Origin: Fidelibacterota bacterium
GTDB lineage: Bacteria > Fidelibacterota > Marinisomatia > SCGC-AAA003-L08 > D37C17
Assembly (NCBI GenBank): GCA_002704685.1
Contig: PAHD01000006.1
Span: forward strand, 1 to 6,055
Direction of reading: 5' to 3'
Length of the DNA: 6,055 nt
Shown here one piece after another: positions 1-5,327 of the stretch. The notes below the pieces were generated by a model, which had not been told where the DNA came from, did no database searches, and was given only the letters and a program-made list of their open reading frames with translations. Position 1 is the stretch's first letter. Every line of letters begins with the position of its first letter. The position numbers and the translations under genes were made by a program.

Positions 1-32
1 TAAATCTTAATACGACAAATTTTCACATAAAA

Positions 33-1604
33 CTATATAGACTGTAGGAAAACTGTTAAATCAGTTTTTAATTTTAATTTCTTCTTTATTCTATATCGAT
101 GCTGCTCAACACCTCTTATGGTTATTGCAAGAATTTCAGCTGTCTCTAGTGTTGAAAAATTCATCTTGATAAGATTACAAACTCTTAATTCAGATTCTGA
201 GATAGAAATAGCTTTTTTTATAATATACTTATTAAAATCAGGATGGATATCATTAAATAATTTCATAAATACATCCCAATTTTTTGTATGCACCATTCTT
301 TCATTGCATAATTTAATTAAATGATTATTTGTTAAGTTTTGATTAGATAGTTTTTTTATAATATTCTTTAAAAATTCTCTTTCTGAGAATGAGACTAAAG
401 CTTTAGTTGTTAATTTTCTTTTATTACTCTCAATATCTAATTTTATCTTAAGGTCATTCTCTTTTTGAGCCGCGATATTATTTTCATTTGATAAATATTC
501 TAATGCATCAATATTTGTATCACTAAAAATTTTACTTTTATACTTTAAACTATCCTCTAAAGATTTATTTAATTTATTTATTGTTAATAAATACAATCTA
601 TGATTTTTATTTTTTTTATATATTTCCAGAAGAATTTTTAATGTTTTAACATCTAGTTCATAGTTTTTTATTTTTTTATTTTTTATTAATAAAATTTTAA
701 AAATCTTAATAGAATCATTGGTTTTATTATTCCTATATAAGTTTAGACCAATATCATATAAGACCTCAGGTTCCATTTTCACAATGTTCATGTTGTCAAA
801 TAAATCCAACGCTTTATATAAACATTTTTTAGACTTAGTGAAATCTTTAAAATTTAAATAAGCTTTTCCCAATGAATGATATATATATGGTTTATATATC
901 TCATCATTGTTATCTGTACTTATTTTTAAAGCTGTCTCGCATTTTTCTTTTGCTAAATTATTTTTTCCCCCTTTAATCAAATTATTAGCTGTATTTATTA
1001 ATATTGGTATGATTGTTATCATATCCTTTTTTGACTTCGCTAATTTTATAACTTTATCATAGTGAGTTTTAGATTTTTTATACTTTTTCATTTTGTAATA
1101 AACAATACCATAAGCAATATTGAGCTTTATAAAAGGATTGTAATCGTTTTGACATTCATCAATCAAGCTGCTAGCCTTATCTAAATACTTTATTGATAAT
1201 AGATTTAAATTAAAATCTGAAAAGAGTAATCCTAAATCAGTATAAGTAAATATTAAACCGTTTATAGCAAGGGGATCATCAAGAATACGTTTCCATAATT
1301 CAATAGCTTTATGAGAATCTTTTATTAAGTTTTTTTTAATTCCTAATTCTCTATTTAATTTAATTAATAAAGTTAAATTGTGAGCAACACAAAAGGATAT
1401 TCCATATTGTATAGATAGGCCATTAATTATTTTTAATAAAGATAATCTTTTTTTATGATTAATTAATGAGCTTTGGAAAATTATAATATTAGCATTATAT
1501 AATATATCCTTACATGATGCTAATGACTTTATTTGTTTATAAAGTTCTGGAATATCTCTAAAATTTTTATTTTTAAACTCTTTTACAAGGTCTCTTTTTG
1601 TCAA
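33..1604 (-). CDS. TPR protein with C-terminal LuxR-like HTH (transcriptional regulator)
   Basis: Probable cytoplasmic DNA-binding regulator that senses through protein contacts. Counting from the start at 1604 (523 residues), residues about 85-365 are helical TPR-like repeats (for example the stretch with YKPYIYHSLGKAYLNFKDFT). A charged, possibly coiled linker follows at about 375-420. Next comes a W-containing segment (WDVFMKLFNDIHPDF, about 443-457), then a LuxR/GerE-like helix-turn-helix at about 470-515 with ELRVCNLIKMNFSTLETAEI and VEQHRYRIKKKLKL. This C-terminal pattern is known from TPR regulators of Bacteroidota and relatives. Those often have a membrane helix before the HTH; I see none here and no signal peptide. 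Start choice: the frame opens at a TTG at 1622 with no ribosome site, but a GGAG at 1612-1615 lies 7 nt before the TTG at 1604, so I prefer 1604. It is separate from the folding operon and its target is unknown. Family call is confident, exact start is not. Confidence 0.85.
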   Translation of the reverse strand: MTKRDLVKEFKNKNFRDIPELYKQIKSLASCKDILYNANIIIFQSSLINHKKRLSLLKIINGLSIQYGISFCVAHNLTLLIKLNRELGIKKNLIKDSHKAIELWKRILDDPLAINGLIFTYTDLGLLFSDFNLNLLSIKYLDKASSLIDECQNDYNPFIKLNIAYGIVYYKMKKYKKSKTHYDKVIKLAKSKKDMITIIPILINTANNLIKGGKNNLAKEKCETALKISTDNNDEIYKPYIYHSLGKAYLNFKDFTKSKKCLYKALDLFDNMNIVKMEPEVLYDIGLNLYRNNKTNDSIKIFKILLIKNKKIKNYELDVKTLKILLEIYKKNKNHRLYLLTINKLNKSLEDSLKYKSKIFSDTNIDALEYLSNENNIAAQKENDLKIKLDIESNKRKLTTKALVSFSEREFLKNIIKKLSNQNLTNNHLIKLCNERMVHTKNWDVFMKLFNDIHPDFNKYIIKKAISISESELRVCNLIKMNFSTLETAEILAITIRGVEQHRYRIKKKLKLKTDLTVFLQSI

Positions 1605-1611
1605 CAATAAG

Positions 1612-1615
1612 CTCC
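1612..1615 (-). promoter_or_regulatory. Shine-Dalgarno deciding the start of the TPR-HTH gene
   Basis: GGAG on the minus strand, 7 nt before the TTG at 1604 and 4 nt before the TTG at 1607. The longer reading, from TTG at 1622, has only A/T bases upstream and no such motif. This favours the shorter 523-residue protein, which would use a TTG start. Confidence 0.5.
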
Positions 1616-1686
1616 ATTTCAATTTATATTATAATATAATAATTATAATTGAATTAACTGACTACGACTATTATTCACACTTTGAT

Positions 1687-1890
1687 TTAAGAAAAAGGAA
1701 TTAATTTAAAATGATATTGACCTGGTCTTATATAGCATGTATCACCAGGTTGCATTATATCTGCACATTGTTGAATTTCTAAAAATGGTTGATTGAAGCT
1801 CCCATTATTTTGTAAATGTCCAGTTGTAGATACATAATAGTCAGTAGCTAAACCAAAAGAAAGAATAAGATTTAGAATAATTTTTTTCAA
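1687..1890 (-). pseudogene. Truncated secreted beta-helix protein (N-terminal remnant)
   Basis: A 67-codon frame that reads like the first part of a much longer secreted protein. Residues 1-15 look like a signal peptide (MKKIILNLILSFGLA), with likely cleavage before TDYYVS. The following DYYVSTTG...NNGSFNQPF...IQQCADIMQPGDTCYIRPGQYH matches the opening of right-handed parallel beta-helix proteins (DUF1565/pectate-lyase-like: YYVS..G.D...G....PF.TIQ.A.....GD...I..G.Y). In those, hundreds of residues of beta-helix follow. Here the frame ends eight residues after GQY with an unrelated KLIPFS tail, and no continuation is visible in the 60 nt downstream. The start is TTG, with no Shine-Dalgarno, 26 nt after the cyclophilin stop. 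A decayed ATG and a deletion are the simplest explanation. A short functional exported peptide is possible but less likely. Confidence 0.65.
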
Positions 1891-1916
1891 AATTTTAAGA
1901 TTTTTATTTTAACTCA

Positions 1917-2411
1917 TTAATTATCGAGGATTTTATTCCATTCATCTAATCGATTTTTTATAGATGAATCTGGATCAAACTCACCTACTATTTTAATTGA
2001 TTTAATTTGATCACCCTGAACAATACTATTTACCATACTTAAATCATCTTCATCTTTTACTTCGCCAAAAACTGTATGATTATTATCTAACCAGGGTGTT
2101 TCAAGATGTGTGATAAAAAATTGACTTCCATTTGTACCTGGTCCAGCGTTTGCCATAGATAGTATACCTGGTTTATCATGTTTTAATGAATCAACAAATT
2201 CATCCTCAAAATCATATCCTGGACCCCCAACACCAGTTCCCTGTGGGCATCCACCTTGAATCATAAAATTATCTATTACTCTATGGAAATTTAAACCATC
2301 GTAATAACCTCTTTTAGATAAGTTTATAAAATTAGCAACTGTGATAGGTGTTTCTTTAGAAAATAATTTTAATTTAATTTGTCCTTTATTTGTTTCAATA
2401 TGTGCTTCCAT
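1917..2411 (-). CDS. Cyclophilin-type peptidyl-prolyl cis-trans isomerase
   Basis: Catalyses cis-trans isomerisation of X-Pro bonds during protein folding. The 164-residue protein is a single complete cyclophilin domain of normal length. Catalytic and proline-pocket residues, placed by comparison with human cyclophilin A, are all present: R44 (FHRV), F49 and Q52 (NFMIQGG), A87-N88 (SMANAGPGTNGSQFF), F99, W107-L108 and H112 (WLDNNHTVFG). The tryptophan that governs cyclosporin binding in cyclophilin A is kept, whereas E. coli PpiB has a different residue there. No signal peptide or membrane segment is seen, so it should act in the cytosol, unlike its exported upstream neighbours. The ATG at 2409-2411 has a strong AAAGGGG site 5 nt upstream. 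It lies 14 nt after the thioredoxin-lipoprotein gene and is the last intact gene of the operon. The family is certain; whether to call it ppiA or ppiB is not. Confidence 0.97.
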   Translation of the reverse strand: MEAHIETNKGQIKLKLFSKETPITVANFINLSKRGYYDGLNFHRVIDNFMIQGGCPQGTGVGGPGYDFEDEFVDSLKHDKPGILSMANAGPGTNGSQFFITHLETPWLDNNHTVFGEVKDEDDLSMVNSIVQGDQIKSIKIVGEFDPDSSIKNRLDEWNKILDN

Positions 2412-2416
2412 ATATA

Positions 2417-2423
2417 CCCCTTT
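2417..2423 (-). promoter_or_regulatory. Shine-Dalgarno of the cyclophilin gene
   Basis: AAAGGGG on the minus strand with 5 nt before the ATG. It fills most of the 14-nt gap after the upstream stop, so this gene can load its own ribosomes instead of relying only on coupling. Confidence 0.7.
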
Positions 2424-2425
2424 AT

Positions 2426-3451
2426 TTAATTAATTGAATTTAAAAATTTATTTTTTTGACTTTGATAATATTGATTCTCAGGATCTAAATCTATTGATTC
2501 ATTAATTATAATTATAGCTTTATTAGTTTCTCCTAATTTCCATAAGATTTCAGCTTTTGTATCATTTATCATGGCTCTATTATTATCATTTTCATCAATG
2601 ATTGATAATGAAATATTTATTTTTTGTAATGCCTTATTAAGATTTATATTTAGTTCTGTCATCCGCCAGCAGTATTGGTTGAGGAATAGGGGATCATTTG
2701 AAAATCTACTTAAATATGTTTCATATAAATTAACTTCTTCTTTCTCTAAATAACTAAATTTGTAGTAGTTTAATAAATTTAAGATAGATTGTTTTAGTAA
2801 AAATGATTCAGGATGTTGCTTTATATAGTTTTCTAATTCTTCTGTACTATTACCATATAACTTTATCACTCCTAGAGAATAGTTAGATTCATGAAACATA
2901 TTATATGATAAATCTTTATTTCTTAAAACTTCTTCAAATAATACTGCAGCATCATCAAATTCTCCTTTTGAAAAATATTTTTTTGCTAATTCATATATAG
3001 TTGATGAGCTATTATCACCTAATTTATATTTTGTTAATAAATCTGTAAAGGTACCATCACCAGAAAGAACATTATTAAGTTTTTTAATAAAAGAATCAGG
3101 ACCATAAAAGCCATATAATCTATCCAGTTCATTTTTATTTTTATCTAAAAAAAGAATCATTGGATATCCAGTCCCTTTGTATTGCTCAAACAAAGGTAAA
3201 CCATATTTTGATTCTGCATTGATTTTAATTGGAATAAAGTTTTTTTCAATCTTATTGATAACTTCTTCATTGGTAAATGTTTCTGAATCAATTTGTTTAC
3301 AAGGAATACACCAATCAGTATAAAAGTCGACCATTATAATTTTATTATCTTGATCTAAGAAAGCCTCTTCCAGTGAGCCGCTAAACCATTTTAATTTTTG
3401 ATCGTTACAACCAAAAAATACTATTATAAAAATAACTATGTATTTTTTCAT
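2426..3451 (-). CDS. Thioredoxin-fold lipoprotein with TPR-like C-terminal half
   Basis: Probable envelope-anchored thiol-disulfide protein. Residues 1-14 are a short hydrophobic leader ending FFGC, so C15 is the likely lipidated cysteine; the box is slightly atypical (F at -3 and -2). Residues about 25-130 form a thioredoxin-like domain with active site W47-C48-I49-P50-C51 in FYTDWCIPCKQID and the usual cis-proline at P97 (TGYP). The style resembles the DsbD C-terminal domain and thioredoxin_7 proteins more than cytosolic thioredoxin. Residues about 150-341 are helical and TPR-like, clearest at 295-325 (NDTKAEILWKLGETNKAI...LDPEN), and probably bind a protein partner. Its ATG overlaps the FKBP stop by one base (TAATG) and has no Shine-Dalgarno, so translation should be coupled to the FKBP gene. 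Whether it reduces, oxidises or isomerises disulfides cannot be read from the sequence; the electron partner is not in the window. Confidence 0.9.
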   Translation of the reverse strand: MKKYIVIFIIVFFGCNDQKLKWFSGSLEEAFLDQDNKIIMVDFYTDWCIPCKQIDSETFTNEEVINKIEKNFIPIKINAESKYGLPLFEQYKGTGYPMILFLDKNKNELDRLYGFYGPDSFIKKLNNVLSGDGTFTDLLTKYKLGDNSSSTIYELAKKYFSKGEFDDAAVLFEEVLRNKDLSYNMFHESNYSLGVIKLYGNSTEELENYIKQHPESFLLKQSILNLLNYYKFSYLEKEEVNLYETYLSRFSNDPLFLNQYCWRMTELNINLNKALQKINISLSIIDENDNNRAMINDTKAEILWKLGETNKAIIIINESIDLDPENQYYQSQKNKFLNSIN

Positions 3452-4230
3452 TAATTTTGAATATCAACTAATTCAACTTCAAAGATTAAAGTCGCATTTG
3501 GAGGGATGACATTCCCTGCACCTCTGCTTCCATATGCCAAATATGGAGGTATTATTAATGTTCGTTTTCCACCAATTTTCATAGAAGCAAGACCTTCCTC
3601 CCATCCTTTGATGACTCTTCCCTCACCAAGTGTAAATACAAAAGGATTGCCTCTATCATGTGAACTATCAAATTTTTGACCACTTTCTAACTTACCTGTA
3701 TAATGCACAATAACTTTTTGTCCATTTTGAGGATTTGTACCTGATCCCTTAATATGATCAATCATTACCATACCACTTTTAGATATCACCTCTTCACCAG
3801 GTAGTTCAAAATCAGTATCAATAAATGGTTTTTTTATTTCTACTAACTCCACTTCAAATATTAATGTTGTATTTGGTGGTATTCTATCTCCAGCACCTCT
3901 TGCACCATATCCAAGTTCTGATGGAATAATTAAAGTTCTTTTACCACCTACTTTCATGAGCGCAAGACCCTCATCCCAACCTTTTATTACTCTACCTTGG
4001 CCTAAAGTAAATTCAAAAGGAACGTTTCTTTCAACAGAAGAATCAAAAACTGTTCCATCTTCTAATTTACCAGTATAATGAACAACAACTTTATCTCCTT
4101 TTTCTGGGAAATCACCTTTACCTTTTTGTAATATTTTATATTTTAAACCTGATTCAGTTTCTATTATTTTATCATCCATTGTTTCTCCAAAATTCAAACT
4201 TAAAGCTATACATAAAAAAAATAATTTCAT
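3451..4230 (-). CDS. Tandem FKBP-type peptidyl-prolyl isomerase, probably exported
   Basis: A 259-residue protein with two complete FKBP domains. Domain 1 covers about 26-133 and domain 2 about 151-258. Pocket residues, aligned with human FKBP12, are intact in both: Y52, D63, F72, V81, I82, W85, Y108, F125 and Y177, D188, F197, V206, I207, W210, Y233, F250. Every pair is exactly 125 residues apart. By hand count, 72 of 107 aligned residues are identical, so the gene arose by internal duplication and both domains should be active. Residues 1-16 form a short hydrophobic leader (MKLFFLCIALSLNFGE) without a clear cleavage site. ATG at 4228-4230 overlaps the nuclease stop as ATGA and has GGAG 7 nt upstream. 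A second in-frame ATG at 4177-4179 (M18), just after the leader, has its own GGAG 5 nt upstream, so a leaderless cytosolic form may also be made. Confidence 0.96.
   Translation of the reverse strand: MKLFFLCIALSLNFGETMDDKIIETESGLKYKILQKGKGDFPEKGDKVVVHYTGKLEDGTVFDSSVERNVPFEFTLGQGRVIKGWDEGLALMKVGGKRTLIIPSELGYGARGAGDRIPPNTTLIFEVELVEIKKPFIDTDFELPGEEVISKSGMVMIDHIKGSGTNPQNGQKVIVHYTGKLESGQKFDSSHDRGNPFVFTLGEGRVIKGWEEGLASMKIGGKRTLIIPPYLAYGSRGAGNVIPPNATLIFEVELVDIQN
4185..4188 (-). promoter_or_regulatory. Internal Shine-Dalgarno for a second FKBP start
   Basis: GGAG on the minus strand, 5 nt before the in-frame ATG at 4177-4179. It lies inside the leader-coding part and encodes part of FGET. Starting here gives a 242-residue FKBP with both domains but no export signal. 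Confidence 0.4.
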
Positions 4231-5291
4231 TCACTATCTCCTAATATTATATTTATTAACATAACCACATCAGTGACATTAACATTATTATCGTTATTTA
4301 CATCTCCTAAACTATTTGACGATTGTGTTAGTATTAAATTTACTAATAACACTACATCAGTTACATTAACAGTATTATCATTATTTAAATCTGCGCAAGT
4401 TGTATTATTACCATTTGGGATACCACAGCTATCAATACAACTAGAATTATCACCACCACAAACTCCACAGTCATCATTTAGTAAACCACTATTTGGAATT
4501 CCATCACAACCTAAATCAGATTCATTATAAAAATAGCATCTATATACTAATGTACTATCTATAATAAATGGATTTGGAATATTATTTTGGTATTCTGCAA
4601 TTAACCAAGTTCTTTCAATTTCACTATTATCAGCAGGATCACTTAAATGCCATTGGTATAAAGTATTTTTTTGTTGATTAAAAAAATTATCATCTGCTAC
4701 GTTATTATAAATTGTATAAAAGTAAAATATACTTCTTGCAATATTTCCTTTTACATCTTCTCTAGGTTCAAAAACTTGAGAATTAATATTTCTTTCACTA
4801 TATTGATCGATTTGTGAATTTGGTATACTAGAAGTTTCAATGTCTTGCCAATACCATTTATAAGTTTCGGTATCGCTTGACTCCCCAAACGGATAATTTC
4901 CTCTTGCTGAATTAACGTTAGTTTTACATGGTCTGAGATGATGCATATCACTTTTAGGAAGCCCACTACCAGCTCCTAAGCTTTGTGGCCATAAATGTTC
5001 ACAATTAATACCATTGCTACTTCCATTATTATACAAAAAAGTACTCGGATCAACTCCATTTGGAAGTGTAATCGAGAAGTTTGTATAAATTCCTTTAACT
5101 TGTCCACTATTTTGGAATGCTTCAATCTCGCGATATAAAATATCTCTACAATTATTATAGCTTAAGGTTGTGCTTGTAGTATAATTATTTTGTAAATAGT
5201 TAATTAAACTATCATTATTTAAACCAACCCCTATCTCATTTTGAGTAAATAAAAATGAGATAAATAATATATATATTAATTTATTTTTCAT
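4227..5291 (-). CDS. Secreted endonuclease I family nuclease with Cys-rich and dockerin-like tail
   Basis: Non-specific DNA/RNA nuclease of the endonuclease I group (EndA/Vvn-like, beta-beta-alpha metal fold), 354 residues. Residues 1-16 are a signal peptide (MKNKLIYILFISFLFT), so it acts outside the cytoplasm. The nuclease domain spans about 45-250. E98-H99 in NCEHLWPQS supply a metal ligand and the catalytic histidine. D115-M-H-H-L-R-P and VNSARGNYPFG (N127 as the probable second metal ligand) follow, then the family's FEPREDVKGNIARSIFYFY at 174-192. After the enzyme come a Cys-rich block (262-299) and two dockerin-like repeats (301-350). The protein has ten cysteines, which fits disulfide bonding outside the cell. 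ATG at 5289-5291 has no recognisable Shine-Dalgarno. It is the first gene of the operon and overlaps the FKBP gene by 4 nt. The likely role is degrading extracellular nucleic acid for nutrients. Family is confident; secretion route and the tail's partner are unknown. Confidence 0.95.
   Translation of the reverse strand: MKNKLIYILFISFLFTQNEIGVGLNNDSLINYLQNNYTTSTTLSYNNCRDILYREIEAFQNSGQVKGIYTNFSITLPNGVDPSTFLYNNGSSNGINCEHLWPQSLGAGSGLPKSDMHHLRPCKTNVNSARGNYPFGESSDTETYKWYWQDIETSSIPNSQIDQYSERNINSQVFEPREDVKGNIARSIFYFYTIYNNVADDNFFNQQKNTLYQWHLSDPADNSEIERTWLIAEYQNNIPNPFIIDSTLVYRCYFYNESDLGCDGIPNSGLLNDDCGVCGGDNSSCIDSCGIPNGNNTTCADLNNDNTVNVTDVVLLVNLILTQSSNSLGDVNNDNNVNVTDVVMLINIILGDSE
4238..4241 (-). promoter_or_regulatory. 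Shine-Dalgarno of the full-length FKBP gene
   Basis: GGAG on the minus strand, 7 nt before the ATG at 4228-4230, lying within the last codons of the endonuclease gene. Together with the ATGA overlap it supports the full-length start and coupled translation. Confidence 0.65.
4264..4392 (-). repeat. Two dockerin-like repeats at the endonuclease C-terminus
   Basis: Two copies of a calcium-loop-plus-helix unit with an 87-nt (29-residue) period, still obvious in the DNA (copies at about 4264-4305 and 4351-4392). The protein units are DLNNDNTVNVTDVVLLVNLI and DVNNDNNVNVTDVVMLINII. Loop positions 1, 3, 5, 7, 9 and 12 are D301, N303, D305, T307, N309, D312 and D330, N332, D334, N336, N338, D341. This is the type I dockerin pattern. 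In cellulosomes it binds cohesins; in free-living marine bacteria it may be a surface-attachment or sorting tag. No cohesin is in this window. Confidence 0.8.
4395..4508 (-). other. Cys-rich CGVCGGD spacer in the endonuclease
   Basis: Residues 262-299 contain C262, C275, C278, C285, C289 and C299 among D, N, G and S residues, including NDDCGVCGGDNSSC. Blocks of this DC.GVCGGD type are common linkers in large extracellular proteins of Marinimicrobia-like bacteria, as I recall them. They probably form small disulfide or metal-stabilised knots between the enzyme and its C-terminal repeats. Confidence 0.7.
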
Positions 5292-5327
5292 GATTACTTG
5301 TTCTATATTATTTTTAAATTCTTATAT
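5292..5327. promoter_or_regulatory. Divergent 36-bp intergenic region
   Basis: The only DNA between the operon's first start (minus strand) and the start of the plus-strand gene. It is nearly all A/T with several weak TATAAT-like hexamers on each strand, but no convincing -35/-10 pair and no Shine-Dalgarno for either gene. Both promoters must overlap here or extend into the opposite gene, and 5' leaders must be very short. Confidence 0.35.

Noticed and set aside
118..324. Plus-strand open frame of 68 codons
   Set aside because: It is antisense to the HTH-coding end of the TPR regulator; its protein has no recognisable feature and no ribosome site.
1615..1617. ATG on the minus strand near the regulator start
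   Set aside because: It is out of frame with the regulator and its own frame closes after 14 codons.
1625..1650. Two perfect A/T palindromes (14 bp at 1625-1638, 10 bp at 1641-1650) before the TPR regulator gene
   Set aside because: They could be an autoregulatory operator, but both are pure A/T and such palindromes arise often by chance in this base composition.
1660..1670. Direct repeat GACTA-C-GACTA
   Set aside because: The unit is too short and occurs only twice; no mobile element ends or genes accompany it.
1671..1679. TTATTCACA, a match to the DnaA-box consensus TTWTNCACA
   Set aside because: It is a single box with no cluster, no origin-type gene nearby and an AT-rich background that makes one match unremarkable.
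1623..1686. Possible terminator between the beta-helix remnant and the regulator gene
   Set aside because: I found no GC-containing hairpin followed by a T run on the minus strand.
2571..2753. Plus-strand open frame of 60 codons
   Set aside because: It lies antisense inside the thioredoxin-lipoprotein gene, whose protein is clearly real; the antisense product looks like a frame shadow.
4273..4530. Plus-strand open frame of 85 codons with repeated TLLSLF-like segments
   Set aside because: The repetition is the mirror image of the two dockerin-like repeats on the minus strand.
4751..4966. Minus-strand open frame of 71 codons
   Set aside because: It is an alternative frame within the endonuclease domain, which has conserved catalytic motifs in its own frame.
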